From contig DOMW01000150.1 in the NCBI GenBank assembly GCA_003510345.1, forward strand, positions 1-21,921: a DNA stretch of 21,921 nucleotides, read 5' to 3'. The translations under genes were made by a program, and so were the position numbers. The notes under the pieces are model-generated. The model had not been told where the DNA came from and made no database searches. It saw only the letters and a program-made list of their open reading frames with translations. How positions within the stretch are numbered: position 1 is the first letter of the stretch; every line of letters begins with the position of its first letter. This document shows, in pieces, positions 1 through 7,291 of the stretch. The DNA comes from Clostridiales bacterium (GTDB lineage: Bacteria; Bacillota; Clostridia; Christensenellales; Christensenellaceae).

Positions 1-1069
1 CGACTTGCGGGTTTTGCCGTGCGGTATTCTGCGCCACCTGCGGATCGGCAGGGTTTTGCACTGTTTGCGGGTTCACTTGCACTGTGTTTTGCGCGTTTGC
101 GCCCGCTTCCGGCAAGACCGCCCCACCGCGCACCGGTCCCTCCATCGCCGCCGCTTCCGTATTCGCCGCCTTGTACGCGGCAAACAACGTCTGTGAAAGC
201 GCCACTTTCTCATCGACGGAAAGCGGTAATTGCGATACGATGTTCGCGATCGTCATGCGCGCCTGCCCTTCGGTTCTGTTTTGCAGCATATTCGCAAGCT
301 TTGGCAGCGTACCTTCAGGCAATGTCCCTTCGGGCAGCTTTGGCATATTCTGATTCACAAATTCCGTAAAAGTGTTTTGGAACACATCCTGCGGCGACTG
401 CGCGATGTTCGCTTGCCCCGGCTTCGCCGTAACCGCCATGCCGTCGGTCACGCCCGGCTGCGCGCCCTGCTCGGATAATAGCTGCATCACTTCCGCGGAA
501 AGCTTTTGCGCCTGTTCCCCCAGCGTCTCCTCGCTCATCAGCCACTGCATCAGCGTATCTACATTCCGCTGCGTCGCGGGTATATTGTTCGCAACCATAA
601 AAAGCGCCAGCGAAGACGGCAGCTGTGGGTATTGCGCCGCCACCTTTATAAGCATCCCGATCCGTTCCGCCGTAGGCTGCACATTTCTATCCACCAGATA
701 CTGCGCCGCTTTCGTATTGACTTCAGACGGCCCCACGCCCAGATCCATCAGGCGTATCTGCAAATCGCTGCCTTCTATGTGCACATTTTGCCCGTTCACC
801 GAAACAAGCCGCAGATTGACCTGGCTTTGCGATTTGTCCGTCATCATCAGCTCAAGCGTATCGCCGGGCTGCATCACAGGCGCGCCGGGGAAATCCGCCG
901 TCACCAATTTGCCGCCCTCTGTCTGCACCGTAATACGCCCGCCCTGTGCTTCCACAACCTCAACCATGATGGAGTCGCCGGCTTTCATAGCAAAAAAAGG
1001 CGAATTGGCGTCGTTTTTCACCGCGCCCTGCATTTGCATCTGGCCCGCTTGCACAGACGATATCTGCAT
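1..1069 (-). CDS. FliK-like (YlqG-type) flagellar protein, C-terminus cut by window edge
   Basis: The frame is open from an ATG at 1069 to the left edge, about 356 codons with no stop, so the 3' end is missing. A strong GGAGG sits 6 bases before the ATG. Residues about 30-110 form a beta-rich module with GDSIMVEVVEAQGGRITVQT and a later QPGDTLELMM pattern. This kind of N-terminal module is, as I recall, seen in clostridial proteins annotated as hook-length-control-like. A mostly helical middle follows, with a doubled PEGTLPEGTLP, then a low-complexity N/Q/P/V tail. No signal peptide or membrane segment is seen. It is divergent from a stand-alone FlhB C-terminal domain gene, matching the ylqG-ylqH pairing of Bacillota in content though not in orientation. 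The FliK-type C-terminal domain would lie outside the window, so the assignment is inference; a role in export switching or hook-length control is plausible. Confidence 0.6.
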   Translation of the reverse strand, partial: MQISSVQAGQMQMQGAVKNDANSPFFAMKAGDSIMVEVVEAQGGRITVQTEGGKLVTADFPGAPVMQPGDTLELMMTDKSQSQVNLRLVSVNGQNVHIEGSDLQIRLMDLGVGPSEVNTKAAQYLVDRNVQPTAERIGMLIKVAAQYPQLPSSLALFMVANNIPATQRNVDTLMQWLMSEETLGEQAQKLSAEVMQLLSEQGAQPGVTDGMAVTAKPGQANIAQSPQDVFQNTFTEFVNQNMPKLPEGTLPEGTLPKLANMLQNRTEGQARMTIANIVSQLPLSVDEKVALSQTLFAAYKAANTEAAAMEGPVRGGAVLPEAGANAQNTVQVNPQTVQNPADPQVAQNTARQNPQV

Positions 1070-1099
1070 TGCTTTCCTCCCGAAACATAGTTACTATAT

Positions 1100-1127
1100 T
1101 TATCGTAATACTCATATTATTACTTAA
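1100..1127 (-). promoter_or_regulatory. Sigma-28 (SigD/FliA)-like promoter for the FliK-like gene
   Basis: On the minus strand, TTAAGTA (1127-1121) is followed after 14 bases by ACGATAA (1106-1100). Aligned to the sigma-28 consensus TAAA-N15-GCCGATAA this gives TAAG-N15-TACGATAA with consensus spacing. Transcription would begin near 1093, leaving a leader of about 24 bases with the GGAGG site. A second site with the same sequence and spacing lies upstream of the YlxF/MotE-like gene (12084-12111), which raises confidence in both. The spacer contains GTAATA-N7-TATTAC (1105-1123), a possible operator. Confidence 0.45.
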
Positions 1128-1139
1128 CCATTTACGCGA

Positions 1140-1150
1140 TATAATATAAT
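1140..1150 (+). promoter_or_regulatory. Possible -10 element for the flhB-like gene
   Basis: Two overlapping TATAAT hexamers (1140-1145 and 1145-1150) lie about 60 bases before the plus-strand ATG at 1207. The hexamer 17 bases upstream of the first (TTATTA) matches TTGACA poorly. TATACT copies at 1190-1195 and 1195-1200 are too close to the ATG unless the mRNA is nearly leaderless. The region is AT-rich, so chance matches are likely. It would share the 137-base divergent gap with the sigma-28-like promoter on the other strand. Confidence 0.25.
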
Positions 1151-1206
1151 ATTTTTTCTTTTTGCTTTCTCTGGATTTTTCGCGCCCCTTATACTATACT
1201 ATCCAT

Positions 1207-1473
1207 ATGGCTGATACAAAAAGAACCCAGGCGACCGCGTTAAAATACAATCCGGATATGGATGAAGCGCCCATCATCACCGCTATGGGGTTGGGCTTGG
1301 TTGCGGAAAAAATCATTGAGCGCGCGACGGAACATGACGTTCCCGTTGTAGAAGATCAGGATATGTCCAACATCCTGATGCAGCTTTCTATTGGCGACGC
1401 CATCCCCCCCAAGCTCTATGAGGCGGTCGCGCAGATACTGGTCTTCATCAGCCAGAAAGACAACTCGTATTAA
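1207..1473 (+). CDS. Stand-alone FlhB C-terminal domain protein (YlqH/EscU-like)
   Basis: The 88-residue product matches only the cytoplasmic C-terminal part of FlhB, the export-gate substrate-specificity switch. Visible family features are ALKYNPDMDEAPIITAMG, the helix with VAEKIIERATEHDVPVVED, and IPPKLYEAVAQILVFI near the end. It has no membrane segments and begins just after the point where full FlhB carries its NPTH self-cleavage motif, so it cannot autocleave as FlhB does. I chose ATG 1207 because the domain begins immediately after it. An in-frame TTG at 1162 would add unrelated residues, and neither start has a clear ribosome-binding site. Bacillota commonly carry this gene (ylqH in B. 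subtilis) beside a FliK-like gene, as here. It is the only plus-strand gene in the window and converges on cheB with a 9-base gap. Its function is uncertain; competition or cooperation with FlhB during export switching is inference. Confidence 0.85.
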   Translation: MADTKRTQATALKYNPDMDEAPIITAMGLGLVAEKIIERATEHDVPVVEDQDMSNILMQLSIGDAIPPKLYEAVAQILVFISQKDNSY

Positions 1474-1482
1474 ATAAAAAAA

Positions 1483-2532
1483 TTATAGTGAATTTAACCG
1501 CTCAATCAGCGCAGCCGGAATCCCGTCCAGCGGCGCTTGTTTTACGATCCCGCCGAGTTGATACGCCACGCACGGCATACCGTAAACAACGCAAGTCGCC
1601 TCATCCTGCCCTATTGTATAGGCGCCTCTTTTTCGCAGCGCAGTAATCCCTTTCGCGCCGTCCGCCCCCATGCCGGTCAGTATAATAGCCGTTGTGGTTT
1701 TATCGGCAAATTTCACCACCGAATCAAACAATACGTCAACGGAAGGGCGGTGGCCGTTCACCTTCTCCCCTTCGTTCGTGCGGATGACCAGTTCCGCCCC
1801 GCGCTTCTCCACCACGACATGCTTATCACCCGGGGCGACATAAGCGTGCCCCGGTTTTATCATGTCGCCGTTGCTCGCCTCTTTCACCCTGAGTTTTGTT
1901 TCGCGGTCCAGCCTTTGGGCATACAAGTCCGTAAATACCGGCGGCATATGCTGCACAATGACCATACCCGGTATATTGGCCGGGAGCTGCTTTAGCACAC
2001 GGCTCGTCGCCTCTGTTCCGCCGGTGGAAGCCCCGAGAACGATAAACCCCGGCTTCGCTGCCCTGCTTGCCACAGCAAACGCCGGGGCGGCTTGCTTGGG
2101 TGGCGACGGCATCTTTTTTGCGCTGGTAGCCGTTGCCTGGGCCGCCTCCTTGATTTTTTCGGCGATCTCCCTGCCGAATTCATCCAGATGCTTGCCCGGC
2201 TGCATGGTGGGCTTTTCCACAAAATCCACAGCGCCCGCATCCATCGCTTCAAATACAATATCATCCCGGCTGCTTATGACCACGAATGGCAGCCATTTTT
2301 TCGGCAAAAATTCCTTTAAAAAATCAATCCCGTTCATTTTGGGCATGTTGATATCGAGCGTGACCACATCAGGGTTAAGGGCGGCGATCTTTTCCCGCGC
2401 CTCAAACGGGTCGCCCGCCAGCCCGACTACTTGTATATTGGGATATTTTATCAATAAATTGCTCAGTATTGTCCGAAAAAAAAGCGAATCATCCACAATC
2501 AGAACTTTGAGCTTGCTCATCTGGGCTGGCAT
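1483..2532 (-). CDS. cheB: Chemotaxis protein-glutamate methylesterase/deamidase CheB
   Basis: CheB removes methyl groups from receptor glutamates and deamidates glutamines, resetting receptor sensitivity after CheA phosphorylates it. The 349-residue product has an N-terminal receiver domain (about 8-125) with acidic pair D14/D15, phospho-acceptor D60 and K107. A linker rich in A, P and K (about 130-160) leads to the esterase domain. Its catalytic triad is visible: S169 in GASTGG, H195 in QHMPP and D291 in GMGADGA, at the same spacing as the Salmonella enzyme. The ATG at 2532 has AGGGG 8 bases upstream. It follows fliY by 22 bases and is the last gene of the minus-strand block. No cheR is present, although methylation requires it. 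No terminator hairpin separates it from the convergent flhB-like gene. Confidence 0.97.
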   Translation of the reverse strand: MPAQMSKLKVLIVDDSLFFRTILSNLLIKYPNIQVVGLAGDPFEAREKIAALNPDVVTLDINMPKMNGIDFLKEFLPKKWLPFVVISSRDDIVFEAMDAGAVDFVEKPTMQPGKHLDEFGREIAEKIKEAAQATATSAKKMPSPPKQAAPAFAVASRAAKPGFIVLGASTGGTEATSRVLKQLPANIPGMVIVQHMPPVFTDLYAQRLDRETKLRVKEASNGDMIKPGHAYVAPGDKHVVVEKRGAELVIRTNEGEKVNGHRPSVDVLFDSVVKFADKTTTAIILTGMGADGAKGITALRKRGAYTIGQDEATCVVYGMPCVAYQLGGIVKQAPLDGIPAALIERLNSL

Positions 2533-2554
2533 TCTTTATTCCCCTGGCCGCGCA

Positions 2555-3844
2555 TTATAGTAATTCTTCCGCCGACGGCATGTTGATCTCCGTGATCCTT
2601 ACGCCGTAATTATCATCTATTACCACGACCTCTCCCCTGCCGATCCTTTTACCGTTCACAAGGATATCCACAGCTTCGCCGGCCAGCCTGTCCAGCACAA
2701 TGATCGAACCCATGTTGTACGCAATGATATCCTTTATCTTTTGCTTCGTCCTCCCGAGCTCGATCGTAACATTCATCGGCACGTCAAGTATCATGCCGAT
2801 ATTATCCGGCGCTACCATCCCCCCCGCCATAGGCGCGGAAAAGGAAGGAAACTGCGCCTGCTGCACATTCACATCCTGCCCCGCCGCGATCACATTTTGC
2901 ATCTGGTCAAGCTGCATGGCATAGACCGGCTGCTGCATCATCATGGGCTGTTGCATCATCATCGGTTGCTCCTGTTGGGTCGTCGGTTGTTGCTGCATTA
3001 CGGGTTCGGGCGCCGCCGCGGGCGCGGGCGCGGCTTCTTCCATCCCGCCATATAACTCCACCATAATATCGCTCGCCATCGATTTGGCCAGCTCAATCGG
3101 GATGATCTGCATGATCTCGCTGGTCAGCAAGCCTTCGATCTCCATTTTAAACGATATTTTAACAACAGGTTCGTGTTCCGCGAAAATATTGTCAAACCCG
3201 TTTTCTTTCAGCGTCAGCCTTTTGGTCGTAGGCGTGGAGATATCGATTTTTTTATGGAGCACATCCGCGAGCGAAGTCGCCGAAGAACCAACCATCTGGT
3301 TCATCACTTCGTTCATGGCACTCATGTGTATGTCATTTAAATCTATATTGTTCGGGTCGATATTTGTGTCTTCGCCAAGCAACACATTCGTGATAAGCGC
3401 CACGTCGTATTCTTTCAGCAGAAGAAGGTTGTCGCCCTTCAGTCCTTCGATGTATTTCACCTCGGCGACCACAAGGGGCGCTTCATATTTCCGGCCCATC
3501 GTTTTGGCGTTTTCCACCATTACCGTGGGCGTGGTGATCATCACCTTCATGCTTAAGAGCGTGGACATTGTCGTAGCCGAAGTGCCCATGCAAATATTGG
3601 CTACTTCACCTAAAACATCCATCTCATCTCGCGAAAGATAATCCTCGGCCCGAAGGTCTTCCACGTCGCCACCCGCATCTGCGGGCGCAGGGGAAGCCCC
3701 GCCCCCCATAAGCGCCTCTATTTCTTCGGGCGACATCGTTTCAGAAGAGGACGCCGCCGCGGGCGCCGGGTCTGGAGTTCCGCCGTCCGAGCCTCCGGCA
3801 AGCATTCTTTCAATTTCTTCCTGGCTCATCATATCGTTACTCAA
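2555..3844 (-). CDS. fliY: Flagellar motor switch phosphatase FliY (FliN fused to a CheC-like domain)
   Basis: FliY is a C-ring component that dephosphorylates CheY-P at the switch. The 429-residue product has two short N-terminal EIxxL motifs (SQEEIERMLAG, 7-17, and SPEEIEALMGG, 38-48). They resemble the CheY-binding N-terminus of FliM and FliY, which normally occurs once. A CheC-like domain (about 68-265) keeps both ExxN phosphatase motifs, E80/N83 and E179/N182. A Met/Gln-rich linker (283-316) with a repeated QPMMMQ unit follows, then a FliN/SpoA surface-antigen domain (about 351-420). I favour TTG 3844, which overlaps the end of fliM by 8 bases and has AAGGAG 10 bases upstream. ATG 3832 or 3829 are alternatives that lack a good ribosome-binding site. 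With CheC and CheD this is the Bacillus-type CheY-P removal set; no CheZ is seen. Confidence 0.95.
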   Translation of the reverse strand: MSNDMMSQEEIERMLAGGSDGGTPDPAPAAASSSETMSPEEIEALMGGGASPAPADAGGDVEDLRAEDYLSRDEMDVLGEVANICMGTSATTMSTLLSMKVMITTPTVMVENAKTMGRKYEAPLVVAEVKYIEGLKGDNLLLLKEYDVALITNVLLGEDTNIDPNNIDLNDIHMSAMNEVMNQMVGSSATSLADVLHKKIDISTPTTKRLTLKENGFDNIFAEHEPVVKISFKMEIEGLLTSEIMQIIPIELAKSMASDIMVELYGGMEEAAPAPAAAPEPVMQQQPTTQQEQPMMMQQPMMMQQPVYAMQLDQMQNVIAAGQDVNVQQAQFPSFSAPMAGGMVAPDNIGMILDVPMNVTIELGRTKQKIKDIIAYNMGSIIVLDRLAGEAVDILVNGKRIGRGEVVVIDDNYGVRITEINMPSAEELL

Positions 3845-4829
3845 AGTCTTCGCTCTCCTTAATTATCTCCGCTATTTGCACCGCGTACTTTTTATTTTCC
3901 GATCCCACCACCCCTTTGAACTTGGGCAGTTGCTCCACATTCACGGTGATATACTCCCGTATGCTGTGGTCGATACAAATGATATCCCCTTTTTTCATAT
4001 TCAGTATCTCGCGCAATGTTGTCACCGTATTGTTAAAATGCGCCTGCATCGTTACATACGTGTTATCCACCTGGTCTTTCAGTATGTCTTCTTTACTTTC
4101 CTGCCGCATATCCGTAGTGGAAAGCGACCAGTTTACCGTTGTTAAAAGCTTGGCGATCGGCTGTATCGCGATATGGGGAATACAAATAGACATCATCCCC
4201 TGTATATCGTCAAGCTGCACGTTAAACGTCACAATCGCGGAAGGCTCGTTCAGCGCCGTAATCTGCGTAAACTGAGAACTGGTCTCTATGCGCTTCAAAA
4301 CGGGGTTCACATCCGCTATCTTTTCCCACGACTCGCGCATGATATCCATCGTTTGGTATAAAACACTCTCCACAATGGACATCTCGATCTCCGTAAAGGA
4401 TTTATCGCTCATCGTATAATCGGCGGTGCCGCCAAAAAGCCGCGCCACATACCCGTACACAAGCGAAGAGCTCATCTCCACCAAAAGCGAACCGGAAAGC
4501 GGCGCCATCTCCACCACACCCAAGACCACCGGGTCGGGCAGGGAGTTGTTAAACTCGCCGAAGCTTTGTTCCTCCACTGAAATAACTTCCACTTCACACA
4601 CCGTATGCAGCATACCGGTCATTTTATTTGCCATCGCATACGCAAAATTATCAAATACAACGTTCAGTGTACGCATCTGCTCTTTATAGAACTTGTTCGC
4701 AGTCCTAAAATCATAGACGCGCACACCCGCGTTTTCGTCTTCTGAGTGGTCCTCCATCGAAATGCTTTCGCCTGCATCAAGCGCGCTCAGCAGTTCGTCT
4801 ATTTCACTTTGAGATAATACATTCGCCAA
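3837..4829 (-). CDS. fliM: Flagellar motor switch protein FliM
   Basis: FliM forms the middle of the C-ring, binding CheY-P through its N-terminus, FliG through its central domain, and FliY/FliN through its C-terminus. The 330-residue product begins with the CheY-binding motif LSQSEIDELL (5-14). A flexible acidic segment follows, then the CheC-like middle domain (about 40-235), which lacks the paired ExxN phosphatase motifs, as is normal for FliM. A SpoA-type domain ends the protein (about 250-325, with MKKGDIICIDHSI). The start is TTG 4829 with a perfect AGGAGG 7 bases upstream. Its stop overlaps the probable fliY start, so the two are probably translationally coupled. A structured 228-base spacer separates it from fliL upstream. 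Confidence 0.96.
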   Translation of the reverse strand: MANVLSQSEIDELLSALDAGESISMEDHSEDENAGVRVYDFRTANKFYKEQMRTLNVVFDNFAYAMANKMTGMLHTVCEVEVISVEEQSFGEFNNSLPDPVVLGVVEMAPLSGSLLVEMSSSLVYGYVARLFGGTADYTMSDKSFTEIEMSIVESVLYQTMDIMRESWEKIADVNPVLKRIETSSQFTQITALNEPSAIVTFNVQLDDIQGMMSICIPHIAIQPIAKLLTTVNWSLSTTDMRQESKEDILKDQVDNTYVTMQAHFNNTVTTLREILNMKKGDIICIDHSIREYITVNVEQLPKFKGVVGSENKKYAVQIAEIIKESEDFE

Positions 4830-4854
4830 CCGGCAACCTCCTAATGCAGTTTAT

Positions 4855-4989
4855 TGGCCAACGAAGCGAGGGTTGCGCGAAAATCTTATTTTCGTATAAC
4901 CGAGCGAGGCCGGCCATCAAAGGGTATAATCCCCCGCCCTTTGGGGCGGAACGCGCACGTTTCAGCGCGTGGCGCAGGGCTTACCCTGC
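4855..4989. repeat. Cluster of four hairpins in the fliL-fliM spacer
   Basis: This stretch holds four consecutive inverted repeats. H4 (4855-4916) has outer TGGCC/GGCCA arms, then GGTT/AACC, then a perfect CGAAAAT-CTT-ATTTTCG hairpin (4878-4894). H3 is CCGCCC-TTTG-GGGCGG (4934-4949). H2 is ACGCGC/GCGCGT with an 8-base loop (4951-4970). H1 is GCAGGG-CTTA-CCCTGC (4974-4989). H4 also contains a near-direct repeat, AACGAAGCGAGG and AACCGAGCGAGG. No reading frame of note covers it and no U-tract follows any stem on the minus strand, so it is not a standard terminator. It could be a dispersed palindromic repeat, an mRNA-processing or stability element, or a small structured RNA. The structure is directly visible; the role is unknown. 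Confidence 0.75.
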
Positions 4990-5057
4990 AACACAATACC
5001 ATGTATTCCCAGTCAATTGCCACGGAGTAAATTTAATCTTACCCACATTTAATTATG

Positions 5058-5480
5058 TTATTGCACAACAAAATCATCGACTACGACCCCGATGAACTCC
5101 TCCAGCGCAAGCAGTTCGCGGACTTTTTCGGTCAGCTCCGTCTCCATAGACGTAATGATATCCGGGGCAAGAAAATCCGCTTCGCTCTTCTCCCGCAGCA
5201 TTTTCACCACAATGCTCCTGATGCCGGCCTGGTTTTGCGTAATCAATTCCGTGGAATCTTTTGAAAGCAGCAACGCCACGTTCAGCCGCACCATCCTTTT
5301 GCTGTCATTGATATGCGATATAAAACTCTCCCCAATAGAAGCGTAAAAACGCTTTTTGGTCTCCGGCAGCGCGTTCGGGTCTTCCTCCTCATCCCCGCCG
5401 CCAAACAAGCTGCACGCACCCAAAACAGCAGCCGCAAGTATCAATATAGCCAATAGTGCCGCGATTTTTTTCTTTTCCAT
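5058..5480 (-). CDS. fliL: Flagellar basal body protein FliL, possibly a lipoprotein
   Basis: FliL surrounds the stator at the membrane and supports torque, with its C-terminal domain outside the cytoplasmic membrane. The 140-residue product has a short basic N-terminus (EKKK), a hydrophobic stretch (6-22) and then VLGAC, with C23 where a type II signal peptidase lipobox would put it. A Gly-rich acidic segment (27-33) follows. The C-terminal domain fits FliL: RFYASIGESFIS, the region with RMVRLNVALLLS, and the ending with TEKVRELLALEEFIGVVVDDFVVQ split across 110-140. FliL is usually held by an uncleaved membrane helix, so the lipobox is unusual. ATG 5480 has GAGG 10 bases upstream. It lies 91 bases after motB and 228 before fliM. 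The family call rests on domain shape plus position between motB and fliM. Confidence 0.85.
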   Translation of the reverse strand: MEKKKIAALLAILILAAAVLGACSLFGGGDEEEDPNALPETKKRFYASIGESFISHINDSKRMVRLNVALLLSKDSTELITQNQAGIRSIVVKMLREKSEADFLAPDIITSMETELTEKVRELLALEEFIGVVVDDFVVQ

Positions 5481-5571
5481 CTCCCCATATCCTCATATCA
5501 CTTTTTTCTTGCTGTCGGTTGTTGTTAGTATACCTCAAAAATATGCGCTCGTCTATAGGAGAGGGCAATCT

Positions 5572-6480
5572 TCACTCCGAAGAGAATGTGTTCTCGGGAA
5601 TCTCCGAAACGTCCACCACGTCCTGCGCCGTAATATTGCCGCCCGCGTCTTCCGCCATCGCGAGCACCTCCCGCGCGTCCTTCGCCATGATCACAATGCG
5701 CACCCGGCGGTTCCGCTGCTTGCCTTCCGGCGTGTCGTTGGAAGCGACCGGCTCGTATTCCGCAGCCCCCCGCGCCCGGAACATAGAGCGGTCTATCCCG
5801 CTCTCATCCGCCATAAAACGCCAAACATTTTCGGCACGGTCGCCGGAAAGGTCGATATTATCCATCAGCCCGGGAAGAGGATTCCTGATCGGGTCGCTGT
5901 CCGTATGCCCTTCTATCGTTACCACGCTAATGCTGGTGACATATTCTCTTATCATTAATCCGATTGCGCGCAATATCTCTTCCGCGGCCGTGTCCCTGAT
6001 ATTTGACATACCCGAATCGAACAAGATGCCCTCGGAGATCGTCAAGTTAATATACATGCCCTCCCGCTCAAGCAGCAGCGAGCTTTCAAGGTTGTTCTCG
6101 CGCGCATATTGCTGCAACCTCTCATACAATTCGTTGATTTGCTCATTTATCTGGTCTTGCAGCGCCTGCTCTTCCGCGGTCAGCTCCTGCGCCTGCTGTT
6201 CTTCCGGAGATTCCTGCTCTTCATCCTCGCTTTGCTGTAACCCCTGCGTCTGCATAATCCCGCTGGTCATAACCGTTTCGATATTGACGGATTCCAGCAT
6301 GGCGTTGGCGGGCGAGCCGGTAAACGCCGTAACGATCGCCTGCCACTTTTCCTCGCTGATCGTAGAGCTGGCAAACAACAAAACAAAAAAACAAAGAAGC
6401 AATGTCACAAGGTCGCCGTATGTGTCCATCCAGTTGGCACCGCCACCACCGCTGTCCGCGCTCTTTTTCTTCCGGGCCAT
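5572..6480 (-). CDS. motB: Flagellar stator subunit MotB
   Basis: MotB pairs with MotA to form the ion-driven stator and anchors it to peptidoglycan. The 302-residue product has a Lys-rich N-terminus, a single membrane helix (about 22-41) with the essential ion-binding Asp at D23 in WMDTYGDLVTLLL, a Gln/Glu-rich plug and linker (about 80-125), and an OmpA-like peptidoglycan-binding domain (about 145-270). The latter shows EGHTDSDPI, SGDRAENVWRF and RNRRVRIVI. A Cys seven residues after the Asp (C30, in LLLCFFVLL) resembles sodium-type PomB/MotS helices, but ion choice cannot be settled from this alone. The ATG at 6480 is only 2 bases after the motA stop, so the pair is probably translationally coupled. 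Confidence 0.97.
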   Translation of the reverse strand: MARKKKSADSGGGGANWMDTYGDLVTLLLCFFVLLFASSTISEEKWQAIVTAFTGSPANAMLESVNIETVMTSGIMQTQGLQQSEDEEQESPEEQQAQELTAEEQALQDQINEQINELYERLQQYARENNLESSLLLEREGMYINLTISEGILFDSGMSNIRDTAAEEILRAIGLMIREYVTSISVVTIEGHTDSDPIRNPLPGLMDNIDLSGDRAENVWRFMADESGIDRSMFRARGAAEYEPVASNDTPEGKQRNRRVRIVIMAKDAREVLAMAEDAGGNITAQDVVDVSEIPENTFSSE

Positions 6481-6482
6481 TG

Positions 6483-7271
6483 TTACTCTCCTCCGGCCTG
6501 GGCGCTTTGCGCTTCAGCTTCCCCGAGGTCGGCGTCCGCCACAAACGCGCGCAGCTTGTCTTTAATAACGCGTGGGTTTTCCCCATCCTGGATAGACAGT
6601 ATCCCTTCTATAATGATATCCTTTTGGATCTGTTCATTCTGGCTTTTTAACTTTAATTGGTTGGCGATCGGGTTAAATAAAACATTCGCCAAGATAACGC
6701 CGTAAAATGTGGTAACAAGGGCCACCGCCATAGCGGGGCCCAACGTACTCGGGTCGTCCAGCCTTGTGAGCATGTTGATAAGCCCGATCAGCGTACCGAT
6801 CATGCCAAAGGCGGGCGCAAGCGAACTGCCCGTAAAAAAGATCGACGCGTATTTGGAATGCCGCTCGTCCATAAAATAGACGGACGTTTCCATCACATTC
6901 TTCACAAGCTCCGGGTCGGTACCGTCTAAAATCAGCATAACCCCGTTCCGCAGGAAGGGGTCCTCCATATCCTTTACCTTGTCCTCAAGCGCGAGCAGCC
7001 CATTTTTCCGGGCAATATTCGCCATATCCACAATATCGTCGATCTGCTTGTTCAAATCGAGATCGCTTTTCTGGATGGCGAACTTCACCAGTGTCATCAG
7101 CTTTTTGATATCTTCCATCGGATAGTTCGCTATCATGGCGCCAAACGTGCCGCCCACAACAACGAAAATCGAAGGGCCGTTGATAAAGTCCGCTATATTG
7201 CCGTCCATTACAATGGAGATGATCGTACACGCGGCGGCAACACCCATACCCATGATAATCGTAATATTCAA
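6483..7271 (-). CDS. motA: Flagellar stator subunit MotA
   Basis: MotA makes the ion channel with MotB and pushes on FliG through its cytoplasmic loop. The 262-residue product has the four-helix MotA/PomA layout: helices near 3-22, 33-50, 146-168 and 180-203. Between helices 2 and 3 lies a large charged cytoplasmic loop. The motif APAFGMIGTLIGLINML (152-168) is diagnostic. P153 and P201 are probable counterparts of the two functional prolines of E. coli MotA. The start is TTG 7271, preceded by AAGGGGTGA at good spacing; no ATG fits as well. The C-terminus is Ala/Glu/Gly-rich. It follows flbD by 20 bases. Confidence 0.96.
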   Translation of the reverse strand: MNITIIMGMGVAAACTIISIVMDGNIADFINGPSIFVVVGGTFGAMIANYPMEDIKKLMTLVKFAIQKSDLDLNKQIDDIVDMANIARKNGLLALEDKVKDMEDPFLRNGVMLILDGTDPELVKNVMETSVYFMDERHSKYASIFFTGSSLAPAFGMIGTLIGLINMLTRLDDPSTLGPAMAVALVTTFYGVILANVLFNPIANQLKLKSQNEQIQKDIIIEGILSIQDGENPRVIKDKLRAFVADADLGEAEAQSAQAGGE

Positions 7272-7291
7272 GACAACATCACCCCTTGCAC

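Noticed and set aside
1474..1482. Bidirectional terminator between cheB and the flhB-like gene
   Set aside because: The 9-base gap is A-rich but has no inverted repeat.
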